From Deltaproteobacteria bacterium (GTDB lineage Bacteria > Myxococcota_A > Polyangia > Haliangiales > JADYYK01), in NCBI GenBank assembly GCA_020853705.1, contig JADYYK010000195.1:1-47365 (forward strand): a DNA stretch of 47,365 nt, read 5' to 3'. The notes beneath the pieces are model-generated. The model had not been told where the DNA came from and searched no databases. It worked only from the letters and a program-made list of their open reading frames with translations. Shown in pieces: positions 23,891 through 32,462 of the stretch. Numbering within the stretch: position 1 is the first letter of the stretch; every line of letters starts with the position of its first letter. Made by a program: the position numbers and the translations under genes.

Positions 23891-24346
23891 TCAGGCCAGC
23901 TTTTGCAAGGCTTCCATGGCGTCTTTGACGTGGGCGTTGGCCGACAGCTCGTGGTGGAAGACGCCGCGCACGACCCCCGTCTTGTCGATGAGATAGGTGA
24001 CCCGCTTGGGTCGCGACAGCAGGCCCCCGAGCTGCTTGACCTCGAACAGCGCGGTCAGCTTGCCATCGACGTCGGACACCAGGTCGTAAGGCAGCTTGTA
24101 CTCGGCCTTGAAGCGCTGCAGGGTCTCGGCGTCGTCGCGGCTGATGCCCAGGACCCGGGCGCCCTTGCCGACCATCTGCTCGTGCACGTCGCGGAAGCCG
24201 CAGGCCTCCTTGGTGCACACCATGGTGAAGGCCTTGGGATAGAAGAACAGGATGACGGCCTGGTCGGGCGCGCCGAGATCGACCTTGCTGCCATCCTGCA
24301 GGACGCCCTGCGAACCCGCCGGGACCTTCTGACCGACCTTGAGCAT
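23891..24346 (-). CDS. bcp: Thiol peroxidase of the Bcp/PrxQ type
   Basis: Bcp peroxiredoxins reduce hydrogen peroxide and organic peroxides using thioredoxin. The 151-residue protein has FFYPKAFTMVCTKEACGFRD: Thr41 and peroxidatic Cys44, with Cys49 five residues later as resolving cysteine, the PrxQ spacing. The usual Pro after the Thr is replaced by Met. LGISRDDAETLQRF and the Arg in SRPKRVTYLID are also typical. No signal peptide, so cytosolic. It is transcribed away from the DUF1450 gene and followed 32 bases later by mmsA. Confidence 0.9.
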   Translation of the reverse strand: MLKVGQKVPAGSQGVLQDGSKVDLGAPDQAVILFFYPKAFTMVCTKEACGFRDVHEQMVGKGARVLGISRDDAETLQRFKAEYKLPYDLVSDVDGKLTALFEVKQLGGLLSRPKRVTYLIDKTGVVRGVFHHELSANAHVKDAMEALQKLA

Positions 24347-24420
24347 GGGCGGCAGCTTGGCACGGGGCCGACCCCCAAGCCAATCGCTTCCGGACCCCCG
24401 GGATGTGCTACCAAACCGGC

Positions 24421-24657
24421 ATGATCGTGCAGCTGTGCAAGGTCGCCGTGACGCGCCTGGGCGATGGCGGCCGCCTGGTGAACGACCTGCGCGAGCGCGA
24501 ACACCAGCCCGTCATCAAGGACTGTCTCGACCGCTGCACGACCTGCGAGACCGGGGTGCTGGTGGCCAGCGCGGGCGGCACGCCGGTGTCGCTGCGCACC
24601 GCGACGGAGCTGCTGGCCAAGGTCGACGCGCTGGCGGCCGAGGAGGACGACGCGTGA
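24421..24657 (+). CDS. DUF1450-type small cysteine protein
   Basis: A 78-residue protein starting MIVQLCKVAV, with Cys6 and then CLDRCTTC (Cys35, Cys39, Cys42) followed by a small hydrophobic strand and ATELLAKVDAL. This arrangement matches the DUF1450 (YuzB-like) family, a thioredoxin-like or metal-binding domain of unknown role, best known from Bacillota and archaea. The ATG at 24421 is preferred to an upstream frame start because the fold begins there. Its stop overlaps the GTG of the next gene by 4 bases, so it is translationally coupled to an alpha/beta hydrolase. Confidence 0.7.
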   Translation: MIVQLCKVAVTRLGDGGRLVNDLREREHQPVIKDCLDRCTTCETGVLVASAGGTPVSLRTATELLAKVDALAAEEDDA

Positions 24658-25454
24658 ACCCGCCGGCGGCGCCTGCTGCGCGCCCGCTGGCGGTCACCCA
24701 GCATGGCGGGCCGGCGACGCGCCTGCTCCTGCATGGCTACCTGGGCTCGGCGCGCAACCTGGGCACGCTGGCGCGGCGGCTGGCGGCGCGCGACGCCACG
24801 GCGGGCGTGGTGTGCTTCGACCTGACCGGCCATGGTGCGTCACCCGCGCTGCCGCCGGGGGCGGACCTCGAGACGCTGGCGCGCGACGTGCTGCACACCA
24901 TGGCTGCGCTGGGGCTGCCGCCGCTGCGGGTGCTGGGCCACTCGCTGGGTGGGCGGGTCGCGATGACCGCGCTGCGGCTCCCTGGCGGCGCGGCGGCCAT
25001 CAGCGAGCTGACCCTGCTCGACGTCGCGCCGACCGCGCGCGCGACCAGCCCGGAGACGGTGCGCATCGTCGAGGTGCTGGCCGCGGCGCCGGCCGACGCC
25101 GCCTCGCGCGACGACCTCGGCGCCGCGCTGCGCGCCGGCGGGCTGGCCGCGAGCACCATCGAGTGGCTGCTCACCAGCACGGTGCGCGACAGCGACAGCG
25201 GCCGCTACCGCTGGCGCTTCGACCGCGCCGCGCTGGCCGCGCTGATGCCGTCGCTGACCCGCGACGATCTATGGCCCGTGCTCGAGGCTGGCACCACCCC
25301 CGCGCGCTGCATCCGCGGCGGGCGCTCGCGCTATGTCAGCGAGGACGACGCCGCCCGCATGCGCGCCGCTGGTTGCCCGGTCGACACCATCCCGGGCGCG
25401 GGGCACCACGTCCACGTCGACGCCCTGGAGGAGCTCTTGGCGCTGCTGCGGTAG
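24654..25454 (+). CDS. Alpha/beta-fold hydrolase (YbfF/ABHD11-like esterase)
   Basis: The GTG at 24654 overlaps the DUF1450 stop by GTGA. The 266-residue product has LLLHGYLGSARNLGTLA at the oxyanion loop, CFDLTGHGAS, nucleophile elbow LGHSLGG with Ser97, LLDVAPTAR, and the catalytic His in GAGHHVHVD near the C-terminus, resembling bacterial YbfF esterases and mitochondrial ABHD11. Substrate unknown, probably small thio- or carboxyl esters in the cytosol. A strong hairpin follows at 25468-25494. Confidence 0.82.
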   Translation: MNPPAAPAARPLAVTQHGGPATRLLLHGYLGSARNLGTLARRLAARDATAGVVCFDLTGHGASPALPPGADLETLARDVLHTMAALGLPPLRVLGHSLGGRVAMTALRLPGGAAAISELTLLDVAPTARATSPETVRIVEVLAAAPADAASRDDLGAALRAGGLAASTIEWLLTSTVRDSDSGRYRWRFDRAALAALMPSLTRDDLWPVLEAGTTPARCIRGGRSRYVSEDDAARMRAAGCPVDTIPGAGHHVHVDALEELLALLR

Positions 25455-25467
25455 CCGAAAACGACGA

Positions 25468-25494
25468 GGCCCGCTGGTGACATCCCAGCGGGCC
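25468..25494. terminator. Ten-base-pair hairpin between converging genes
   Basis: GGCCCGCTGG, a 7-base loop and CCAGCGGGCC form a perfect stem. On the minus strand it is followed within 6 bases by GTTTTC, so it best serves as terminator of the AgmX-type gene; it may also stop the hydrolase transcript. Confidence 0.65.
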
Positions 25495-25520
25495 GCATCG
25501 AGTCGGTCAGTGCGCCAGCG

Positions 25521-26978
25521 TTACTCGCCGGCCTTGCGGAAGCTGAAGGGGTAGGTGACGTTCACGTTGCCACCGTTGGTGCTCGGGAAGGCCACGCTCG
25601 CGACCACCTTGCCGACGCAGCTCGCCACTCCCGCCGAGACACCATTGGCGCGCACCGCGCGGACCTGACCGTTCGGCATGATGACGAACTTGGTGTCCAC
25701 CGTGCCCGAGAGGCTGTCATTCACCAGCAGCTCGCGCTCGTAGCAGGCCTCGAACGACGCGCGGTGCTTGCGGATCTCGCGCTGGATGACCGCCGGATCC
25801 ATGTCGCCGTCAGCGTCGGCCTTGCCGATCACGGTCTCGGGACGGTAGCGCTTCTTGGGGCGCACCGGGTCCGGCTTGCCGTCACCCGCGGTCCACGGGT
25901 CGTTGTTGTCGCCGGGGCCCTTGCGGATGGTGTCGTAGTCACCATTGCCCACGGTGCCGTCCTTGGTGCCGCCGCCGCCCCACAGGTCGCCATCGGGACC
26001 ACCACCCCAGTCGGTGCCACGCTGGTCACCGAACTCGCCGTCCCAGCCGCCGTCGTACGAGCGGTCACCGATGTCCGACGCGAAGGGGCTCTTGCTGGTG
26101 ATGAGCGCCCAGCGGTCGCCACCCATCCGGTTCAGCGCGCCGACGATGCCGACCTCGCGGCCGCGCTGGTTGGCGTTCGCGACCTGGTTGGCGAAGGTCG
26201 GGGCGATCCCGCGATCCGGGATGGCCATCTTGGCCTTGTCGGCGGTCGCGTTCTTGTCACCCAGCTTGCCGCCGGGGCCCTTGGCCGCGCCACCCTTGGA
26301 GCCCGCCTCGCCCGAGTCCGAGGTCTGGGTCGCCACCTCGGGCTGGTCCACCGCGTCCTTCGCCTTCATCTGCAGCTCCGCCACCACGTTGGGGCGACCG
26401 ACCTTGTCCAGCGACATCGCCGAGGCGTCCGGCGGCACCGCGTTCATCAGGCCCAGCGCCAGCGCCGCGAAGGCCGCCGCGCCCGCCAGGTAACCCAGGA
26501 AGCCACGGTCCACCACCATCGGGGCGGCGTAGCGACGCGCGGGCGCGCCCGAGGTCACGATGAAGGTCACGTCACCGACATCGACCGAGATGCGCGCGCT
26601 GGCCGGGATCGCCAGCTCGAGCGCGCCCGGCACGGTGGCCGACGCGGTGGCACGCCCCTGCGCCACGGTCGCCAGCGGCGCGGTGACGCCACTCAGGGTG
26701 ACCTCACCCTGCCACGCGGGCAGGAAGGTCAGCACGAAGCCGGCGCCGGTGCTGCGCACCAGCGGCAGCGAGGTCAGGCCGGCGCACGCGGCCGACGCCA
26801 TGTGGAAGCTGGCGCCGGGGGCCTCGCCGACCACGAACTCGGCGCGCTGGCCCGCGCGCGGCGTACGCAGCTCGGCGACCTCACGCACCTCCTCGTGGAA
26901 GAGGGCGACCACCTGCACGGCCGGCGCCGCGGTGGTGTCCAGGACCTCGGAAGTGACGTTCGGCTGCTGCTGCGACAT
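25521..26978 (-). CDS. AgmX/PglI C-terminal-domain envelope protein
   Basis: The 485-residue product has a cytosolic beta-rich N-terminal domain (about 20-150), one membrane helix (about 160-181), a long Gly/Asp/Trp-rich periplasmic linker (for example GTDWGGGPDGDLWGGGG) and a C-terminal domain from about 395. There IQREIRKHRASFEACYEREL, GTVDTKFVIMPNGQV and two cysteines match the TonB-like AgmX/PglI domain of myxobacterial gliding-motility and envelope proteins. It probably transmits force or signals through the periplasm. Start at 26978 with AAAGGGAA 8 bases upstream. An ECF-type promoter candidate lies 110 bases upstream and a hairpin terminator follows the stop. Confidence 0.82.
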   Translation of the reverse strand: MSQQQPNVTSEVLDTTAAPAVQVVALFHEEVREVAELRTPRAGQRAEFVVGEAPGASFHMASAACAGLTSLPLVRSTGAGFVLTFLPAWQGEVTLSGVTAPLATVAQGRATASATVPGALELAIPASARISVDVGDVTFIVTSGAPARRYAAPMVVDRGFLGYLAGAAAFAALALGLMNAVPPDASAMSLDKVGRPNVVAELQMKAKDAVDQPEVATQTSDSGEAGSKGGAAKGPGGKLGDKNATADKAKMAIPDRGIAPTFANQVANANQRGREVGIVGALNRMGGDRWALITSKSPFASDIGDRSYDGGWDGEFGDQRGTDWGGGPDGDLWGGGGTKDGTVGNGDYDTIRKGPGDNNDPWTAGDGKPDPVRPKKRYRPETVIGKADADGDMDPAVIQREIRKHRASFEACYERELLVNDSLSGTVDTKFVIMPNGQVRAVRANGVSAGVASCVGKVVASVAFPSTNGGNVNVTYPFSFRKAGE

Positions 26979-27095
26979 GCGAATTCCCTTTCCGGGCGCG
27001 CTGCGCCCATCCCAAGGAGCCATCGGTTCGTCGGCTCCGTTCACCCTCGCGTCGGCCCGCTCAGTCGTTCGCAGCGTGCCAGTCGCGAGTGCACA

Positions 27096-27124
27096 GATAG
27101 ACAACGGACCTCGGCGGGGGTTCC
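27096..27124 (-). promoter_or_regulatory. Possible ECF-sigma promoter of the AgmX-type gene
   Basis: On the minus strand GGAACC (27124-27119), 17 bases, TCTATC (27101-27096), close to the GGAAC...TCTA pattern of envelope-stress sigma factors. The predicted leader is about 110 bases. Confidence 0.35.
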
Positions 27125-27200
27125 GCGCAGCGCGTTTTTTGTTGCAACTGGGCGTGGCGGAAGGCCGTACAGGCGCTGGGGAATGTGCCGGAAGGAAGTG

Positions 27201-27226
27201 AAAAGCCCCGCGTAGGGCGCGGTTTT
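27201..27226. terminator. Bidirectional intrinsic terminator
   Basis: CCGCG, loop TAGGG, CGCGG with AAAA before and TTTT after on the plus strand. On the minus strand it follows the amidase stop by 22 bases and ends in GGCTTTTC. The rest of the 269-base spacer 26979-27247 holds only the promoter candidate and a T6 run near 27135. Confidence 0.6.
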
Positions 27227-27247
27227 CGCGGGCGGGATGTAGGCGGA

Positions 27248-28735
27248 TCAGCGCGTGGCGATGCGCGGTGGCGGCACCCAGCCACCGAAGGCGCGCTCCA
27301 GCTCCAGGGCGACCGCGATGGTGCGGTGATCACCGCCGTGGCTGGCCGCGACCTGCACGCCGAGCGGCAGCCCTTCACCACCGAGGCCGAGCGGCACCTG
27401 CGTCACCGGCAGCTCCATCACGTTGAGCACCGCGGTGTAGACCCAGTTGAACGGCGGCCACAGCGGCGCGTTGTGCCTGGGCGCCGGCTCGCTGTAGCTC
27501 GGGTACAGCATGACGCCGTCGCCGATGGCGCGCGTCAGCTCGCCCTGCAGCTCGAGGCCGGCGGCGATGGCGCGCTCGGCGCGAGCGCTGGCCAGCTCGG
27601 GCACGCGCTCGACCAGCGCCAGCACGATGGCCGGCAACGTGTACGGTGAGCGCCGCGGCGACAGCGCGAAGCGCAGGAGCTCGCGCGCCCACGACACCTT
27701 CTCGCCGTTGGCCAGCAGCTCGCGGAACGGCTCGCCACCCGCGCTCGACAGCATGGCGCCCCACAGCTCGAGCGAGCGCCTCAGCCCAGGGATGCGGGTC
27801 TGGCGCACGCGCGCCCCGCGCGAGGCCAGGTGCTCGGCCGCGCGCCGCTGCGCCGCGCGCAGCTCGGAGCTGACCTCGGTGACCCCGTTGTCCTCGACAT
27901 CCAGCACCGACAGCCCGCGCAGCTCGACGCTGCGCTCGTCACCCAGCGTCAGCGCCGCCTCGCCGCCGGGGCCGAGGCCGGCGCCCGGATCGGCGCTGTC
28001 ACCGGGCGCGCGCCCCGCGGCCAGGATGCGCAGGAGCGGCATCAGGTCCTCGGCGCGCCGGGTCAGCGGTCCGGTGGTCACGTAGCGCAGGCCGACGCCT
28101 GACGAGTTGGGATACTGGCCCGCGTTGGCGACCAGCCCGCCGGTGGGCTTGTGGCCGAACACGCCGTTGAAGAAGGCCGGCATGCGGATCGACCCGCCGA
28201 CGTCGGAGCCGATGCCGAACGGCGAGCCACCGGCCCCCACCAGCGCGCCCTCGCCGCCCGAGCTGCCGCCGACGATCCGCGTCGGATCGTACGGGTTCGA
28301 CGAGCGCCCATAGACCTTGTTGTTGCTCTCCATCCACATGCACAGCTCGGACACGTTGGTGACGCCCATCGGGATGGCGCCGGCGGCGCGCACGCGACGC
28401 ACCGCCTCGGCGTCGCGGTCGGCGGTGAGGCCCTTGCGCGCCACCAGCCCCGAGGTCTGCGGCATGCCGGTCAGCGCGAAGCACTCCTTGATGCTGCACG
28501 GCACCCCGAGCAGCGGCTCGCGCGCGGGGTCGAAGTCCCCGGCGGTGAGGCGGCGATCGGCGGCGTCGGCCTCGCCGCGCGCGAGGTCGAAGCGATCGAC
28601 GACCATGGCGTTCAGCGCCGGGTTCTCGCGCTGGATATGCGCGATGTGGACCTCGAGCAGCTCGCGCGCGCGGAGCTCGCGGCGGCGCAGGCGGTCGGCC
28701 AGCCGGGTCGCCGATTCGGTCAGCAGTGCATCCAT
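27248..28735 (-). CDS. Amidase-signature family hydrolase
   Basis: Amidase-signature enzymes cleave carboxylic amides with a Ser-cisSer-Lys triad. The 495-residue product shows all three: Lys83 in PCSIKECFALTG, Ser158 in the GGSSGG box and Ser182 in GSDVGGSIRMP. The sequence resembles fatty-acid-amide-hydrolase-like members (FAAH2 type) with PLTRRAEDLMPLLRIL and a C-terminal QVPLGLGGEGLPLGVQV. GatA function is unlikely because no gatB or gatC is near. A TATCAT box lies 10 bases before the ATG; a terminator follows. The flavoenzyme gene 21 bases upstream is on the same strand and could be co-transcribed. Confidence 0.88.
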   Translation of the reverse strand: MDALLTESATRLADRLRRRELRARELLEVHIAHIQRENPALNAMVVDRFDLARGEADAADRRLTAGDFDPAREPLLGVPCSIKECFALTGMPQTSGLVARKGLTADRDAEAVRRVRAAGAIPMGVTNVSELCMWMESNNKVYGRSSNPYDPTRIVGGSSGGEGALVGAGGSPFGIGSDVGGSIRMPAFFNGVFGHKPTGGLVANAGQYPNSSGVGLRYVTTGPLTRRAEDLMPLLRILAAGRAPGDSADPGAGLGPGGEAALTLGDERSVELRGLSVLDVEDNGVTEVSSELRAAQRRAAEHLASRGARVRQTRIPGLRRSLELWGAMLSSAGGEPFRELLANGEKVSWARELLRFALSPRRSPYTLPAIVLALVERVPELASARAERAIAAGLELQGELTRAIGDGVMLYPSYSEPAPRHNAPLWPPFNWVYTAVLNVMELPVTQVPLGLGGEGLPLGVQVAASHGGDHRTIAVALELERAFGGWVPPPRIATR

Positions 28736-28745
28736 GGGCGCCCGG

Positions 28746-28751
28746 ATGATA
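28746..28751 (-). promoter_or_regulatory. Candidate -10 box of the amidase gene
   Basis: TATCAT on the minus strand ends 10 bases before the ATG at 28735, within the 21-base gap to the upstream flavoenzyme gene. A leader of only about 3-4 bases would result. Confidence 0.35.
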
Positions 28752-28756
28752 CGCCA

Positions 28757-29974
28757 TCAGTCGCGGGCGCGGGCGGCGTCTCCGGTCGGGGGCGGGGTCG
28801 CGGGTGCGGGCGTGCGGCCCGGCTCGGGCGCGGGCGTGGGCGCGGGGCTGCGCCAGGCGAAGCGCGCCGGCGGGGCGGCGGTCTCCAGCGCGGCGTCGGC
28901 GATCCAGCGCCCCAGCAGCGGCGCGAACTTGAAGGCGTGACCGCTGTCGCCGGCGGCCACGGTGAGGCCCGCGCGCTCGGGGTCGCGCGCGATCAGCAGG
29001 TGGCCATCAGCGGTGTCCGAGTACATGCAGGCGCGGGTGTGGACCAGCTCGGCGTCAGCCAGCGCCGGGAAGGTGGCGCCGAGGAAGCCGCGCAGCCGGG
29101 CGATGTCGGCGGGGCCGACCACGCGCGCAGGCGAATCGGGGTGCAGCGGGAGGCCCGCGCCGTGGTGTGCGACCTTCACCACACCGGCGTGGGGATGCAG
29201 CGGAAAGCCGTACCAGCCGGCGCGCGCGATGTCCGCCCCGAAGACCGGGAAGCGCCCCCCCTCGAACAGCGCCGGCTCGCGCGGGCGCAGATGAAACACC
29301 GGCTGGGCGACCGCGCGCAGGGTGACCGCCAGTGACGGCACCAGGTCGGTGGTCCAGGCGCCCATGCACAGCACGACCTCGTCGGCGTGCTCGTGCTCGT
29401 GCTCGTGCTCGCTTGCGATGGCGACGCCGACGATCCGTCCGGCCCTCTCCAGCAGGCGCAGCGCCCTGCCCTGCCGCATCACCACACCCTCCGCGACAGC
29501 AAGCTCCGCGAGGCGCCCGACCAGGCGACCGCTCTCGACCCAGCCCCCGGCCTCGTCGTGCAGGCCCTCGGGCAACGGCGACGCCGCCCAGCCCGGGAAG
29601 CGCGCTGCCACCTGGTCGCGCGTGACACGGTGGACTGCGGCGCCGCGCGCCTCCAGCAACGCCAGGCTGTCGGCCTCGAAGCCACCCTCGGCCAGCGGTG
29701 CTCCGCTCATGAACAGCACCCCGGTCTCGTGGAAAAGCGTGTCACCAAGCTCACTGTTCCAGCGCCGAAACCCCTGCAGCGCATCATCCATCCACGCGGT
29801 GTACGGCGCGTCGGCACCATACTCGCGCCGCACCACCTTGCTGATGTCGGTCGACGCCGCCGCCACATGGGGCACTGGCCCAGGGTCCAGCAGCACCACC
29901 TCCGCCCCGCGCGCACGCAGCTCACGCGCGGCTGTGACCCCGAAGATCCCGGCTCCCACCACCAGCGTGCGCAC
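28757..29974 (-). CDS. FAD-dependent amine oxidase, monomeric-sarcosine-oxidase-like
   Basis: The 405-residue product starts with the dinucleotide fold VVGAGIFGVTAARELRARG and has the C-terminal signature ACMYSDTADGHLLI followed by GDSGHAFKFAPLLG. In monomeric sarcosine oxidase and N-methyltryptophan oxidase the Cys of this signature binds FAD covalently, so the flavin is probably covalent here. Substrate: an N-methyl or cyclic amino acid. The GTG at 29974 was chosen because the fold starts there and a TATCGT box lies 5 bases before it. Oddities: an EHEHEHEH run in the middle, encoded by a hexanucleotide array, and a Pro/Ala-rich C-terminal tail of about 35 residues. Confidence 0.8.
   Translation of the reverse strand: MRTLVVGAGIFGVTAARELRARGAEVVLLDPGPVPHVAAASTDISKVVRREYGADAPYTAWMDDALQGFRRWNSELGDTLFHETGVLFMSGAPLAEGGFEADSLALLEARGAAVHRVTRDQVAARFPGWAASPLPEGLHDEAGGWVESGRLVGRLAELAVAEGVVMRQGRALRLLERAGRIVGVAIASEHEHEHEHADEVVLCMGAWTTDLVPSLAVTLRAVAQPVFHLRPREPALFEGGRFPVFGADIARAGWYGFPLHPHAGVVKVAHHGAGLPLHPDSPARVVGPADIARLRGFLGATFPALADAELVHTRACMYSDTADGHLLIARDPERAGLTVAAGDSGHAFKFAPLLGRWIADAALETAAPPARFAWRSPAPTPAPEPGRTPAPATPPPTGDAARARD
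29387..29410 (-). repeat. GTGCTC hexamer array (4 units) inside the flavoenzyme gene
   Basis: Four perfect GTGCTC units on the plus strand, read on the coding strand as GAG-CAC codons (Glu-His). The same hexamer occurs in the lhr and sppA genes in another frame. Confidence 0.85.
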
Positions 29975-29979
29975 ACCCC

Positions 29980-29985
29980 ACGATA
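29980..29985 (-). promoter_or_regulatory. Candidate -10 box of the flavoenzyme gene
   Basis: TATCGT on the minus strand, 5 bases before the GTG at 29974. Confidence 0.3.
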
Positions 29986-30054
29986 CCGCACCAGCCGAGG
30001 GGCACATGGCCCCGAGTTCGAGTACCATGCAGCACGGTCTGCAAAGAAAAAGAG

Positions 30055-31530
30055 ATGATGTCCTCGAGAACAGGTGTCCTGAAGTGGCTGCTGCTCGCGC
30101 TCCCGATGCTGGGCTGCGTCGGCGAGGTCAGCGGCGGCGGTGGCGGGGACGACGACGGCAGCGACGCTGGCCCCGTCACCCCCGGCGCCGATGGCAGCAC
30201 CACACCGAGCCCCGACGCCGGCGGCCCCGGCCCCGGCCCCGGCGACCCGCTGGTGCCCGACCTGACCCACGCCTGTGATCCGGGCGCTGGCGTCTTCTTC
30301 GTCGCCCCCACCGGCAGCGACAGCGCAGCCGGCTCGCAGGCGGCGCCCTGGAAGACCCTGGGCAAGGCCGCCAGCACGCTGAGCGCCGGCCAGACCGCGT
30401 GTGTCGCCCCGGGCCAGTACAGCGAGAGCCTGACCTGGAACCGCGCCGGCACCGCCGCCGCGCCCATCTCCATCATCGGCCAGAACGCCACCCGCGACGC
30501 CCGCGTGGTCGGCGAACTGCAGCTCGGCGCGGCCGCGCGCTATGTGCGCCTGGGCAACCTCAAGCTGCGCGCGTCGTCGACCTCGAACGAGGCCCTGACC
30601 ATCCTGGGCGCGCGCAACGTGGAGCTCATCAACATCGAGCTCTACGACTCCAACAAGATGTGGTGGTCGTCGGTCGATGGCCTGCTGCTGGCGGCGTCGT
30701 GGATCCACCACAACACCATCGGCATCGACTGCACCCCGGGCCCGTGCCGCAACGTCACCATCGTGGGCACCATCATCGAGTGCGCCGGCTATCCGTCGTC
30801 GGGCGGCTGCGGCCCGGCCACCAGCTTCAGCTTCGGCGGCCCCTCCGACGGCGTCGGCGCCGAGGCCGACACCGCCAACTGGCGAATCATCCGGTCGATC
30901 GCGCGCTTCAACCGCACCGACGGCTTCGACATCAAGGGCTCGAACATCACGATCGAGGACTCGATGGCCTACGGCAACGGCGGCGGCGGCTTCAAGATCT
31001 GGGGCGGCGGCCAGACCAGCGTGTCGAACTCGCTGGCGTTTCACAACCACAACGGCGTCGAGCTGTACGAGGCCACGGGCGCCAGCTACCGCATCACCAA
31101 CGTGACCTCGGCCGACAACGATCTGGCCGCGCTGGCGGTGTACTACGACAACGGCCACTTCCCGACCACGGTCAACGTCACCAACTCCATCTTCGCGTTC
31201 TCGACCGAGGGCAACAGCATCAGCCCCTCGGTGACCTGGACCGGCTCGAACAACCTGTACTGGGCCGACGAGGACGAGCAGCTCAAGGGCGGCACCCGCG
31301 CCTACACCAAGGCCGACGTCAGCGCCGGGCGCATGCCCGACAGCGCCGCGATGCTGGGCGACCCGCGCTTCGTGCGCAAGGACAGCGGACTGAACAGCGA
31401 CTATCACCTGGCAGCGGGCAGCCCGGCGCGCGACACCGGCACCGCGACCGGCGCTCCGGCCACGGACCTCGGCGGCCAGGCCCGCCCCAGCGGCGGCGGG
31501 ATCGACGTCGGCGCCTACGAGGGACAGTGA
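30055..31530 (+). CDS. Right-handed beta-helix lipoprotein
   Basis: A 491-residue protein with a lipoprotein signal (LLLALPMLGC, Cys near 20), a Gly/Asp/Pro-rich linker to about 70, and then GVFFVAPTGSDSAAGSQAAPWKTLGKAA, shown here as the typical opening of DUF1565/pectate-lyase-like parallel beta-helix proteins, followed by rungs such as NVTIVGTIIECAGYPS, IARFNRTDGFDIKGSN and AFHNHNGVELYEATG. It ends with YHLAAGSPARDTGT and GGIDVGAYEGQ, common in this group. Such proteins bind or cleave polysaccharides at the cell surface; no catalytic residues can be named. The next gene starts one base after its stop. Confidence 0.8.
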   Translation: MMSSRTGVLKWLLLALPMLGCVGEVSGGGGGDDDGSDAGPVTPGADGSTTPSPDAGGPGPGPGDPLVPDLTHACDPGAGVFFVAPTGSDSAAGSQAAPWKTLGKAASTLSAGQTACVAPGQYSESLTWNRAGTAAAPISIIGQNATRDARVVGELQLGAAARYVRLGNLKLRASSTSNEALTILGARNVELINIELYDSNKMWWSSVDGLLLAASWIHHNTIGIDCTPGPCRNVTIVGTIIECAGYPSSGGCGPATSFSFGGPSDGVGAEADTANWRIIRSIARFNRTDGFDIKGSNITIEDSMAYGNGGGGFKIWGGGQTSVSNSLAFHNHNGVELYEATGASYRITNVTSADNDLAALAVYYDNGHFPTTVNVTNSIFAFSTEGNSISPSVTWTGSNNLYWADEDEQLKGGTRAYTKADVSAGRMPDSAAMLGDPRFVRKDSGLNSDYHLAAGSPARDTGTATGAPATDLGGQARPSGGGIDVGAYEGQ

Positions 31531-31531
31531 C

Positions 31532-32395
31532 GTGCAGGTCATCGAGGTCGATTCGGGCGCGCGGCGCCTGCTGACCGGCGCGCTGGCGATGGTGCCGCCG
31601 CGGCTCGACCTCGTGGCCATCGCGATCGGACGGCTGGGCAATCCGGCGCTGGAGCCGGCCACGGTGACCGCGCAGCTGGACGCGCTCGGTCAGCGCGTGC
31701 GCGGCTGGCTGGGGGAGGTGGAAGCCGAGGGCCCGGCGCCGGGCAGCACGACCCCGGCGTTCGCGCGCGCGCTGGCCGGCGTGCTCGGTGGCGAGGAGGG
31801 CCTGGGTGGGCGCACCGAGGGCTATGACGAGCCGTCGCGCAGCTTCATCCAGGACGTGCTGACCACCCGGGTCGGGCTGCCCATCGCGCTGTCGGTGATC
31901 TATGTCGAGGTCGCCCGGCGCGCGGGGATCGCGCTGTATGGCATCGGCTTTCCCGGCCACTTCCTGTGCGGCGCCGAGGTCGCTGGCCAGGTCGTGGTGC
32001 TCGATCCCTTCCATGGCGGACGGGTGCTGAGTCGGCCGGCGCTGGAGGCGCTGCTGGCGCGCTTCTCACCCGGCACGCAGTGGAGCCCGGGCCTGCTGGC
32101 GCCGGCGCCGGTGCCCACCATCGCGGTGCGCATGTTGACCAACCTCAAGCACGCCTTCGAGGCGCGCGGGCAGCGCGAGCGACTGCTGGAGACGCTGACG
32201 CTGCTGCTGGCGGTGATGCCGGATCATCCTGGCGAGCTGCGCGCACGGGCGGAGCTGCTGTCGGAGCTGGGGGCGTCGCGTGCTGCGCTGGCAGACTACC
32301 GGCGCTGTCTCGAGGTGGCGCCCGAGGCCGAGGGGCGCGCGGCGCTGGCGGCGCGGGTGCATGCGCTCGAGGGCAAGCTGGGCGCGTCGAGCTGA
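31532..32395 (+). CDS. SirB1/transglutaminase-like protein with TPR tail
   Basis: The GTG at 31532 lies one base after the previous stop. The 287-residue product has SFIQDVLTTRVGLPIALSVIYVEVARRAG and GIGFPGHFLC, hallmarks of the SirB1/YchA family with its transglutaminase-like fold, then VLDPFHGGRVL. From about 205 follow TPR-like helices (LLAVMPDHPGELRARAELLSELG). In enterobacteria relatives sit beside prfA-prmC; that context is absent here. Function not established for the family; probably cytosolic. Confidence 0.82.
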   Translation: MQVIEVDSGARRLLTGALAMVPPRLDLVAIAIGRLGNPALEPATVTAQLDALGQRVRGWLGEVEAEGPAPGSTTPAFARALAGVLGGEEGLGGRTEGYDEPSRSFIQDVLTTRVGLPIALSVIYVEVARRAGIALYGIGFPGHFLCGAEVAGQVVVLDPFHGGRVLSRPALEALLARFSPGTQWSPGLLAPAPVPTIAVRMLTNLKHAFEARGQRERLLETLTLLLAVMPDHPGELRARAELLSELGASRAALADYRRCLEVAPEAEGRAALAARVHALEGKLGASS

Positions 32396-32462
32396 GTCGC
32401 TGCGCGGGGTTTGCCAGGGCTTTCTCTTGCGAGCCGGGGCTCCCGCGCGGTACGGGTGGAGG

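Noticed and set aside
29387..29410. A CRISPR-like or REP element
   Set aside because: Units are pure 6-base tandem repeats with no spacers and no hairpin structure.
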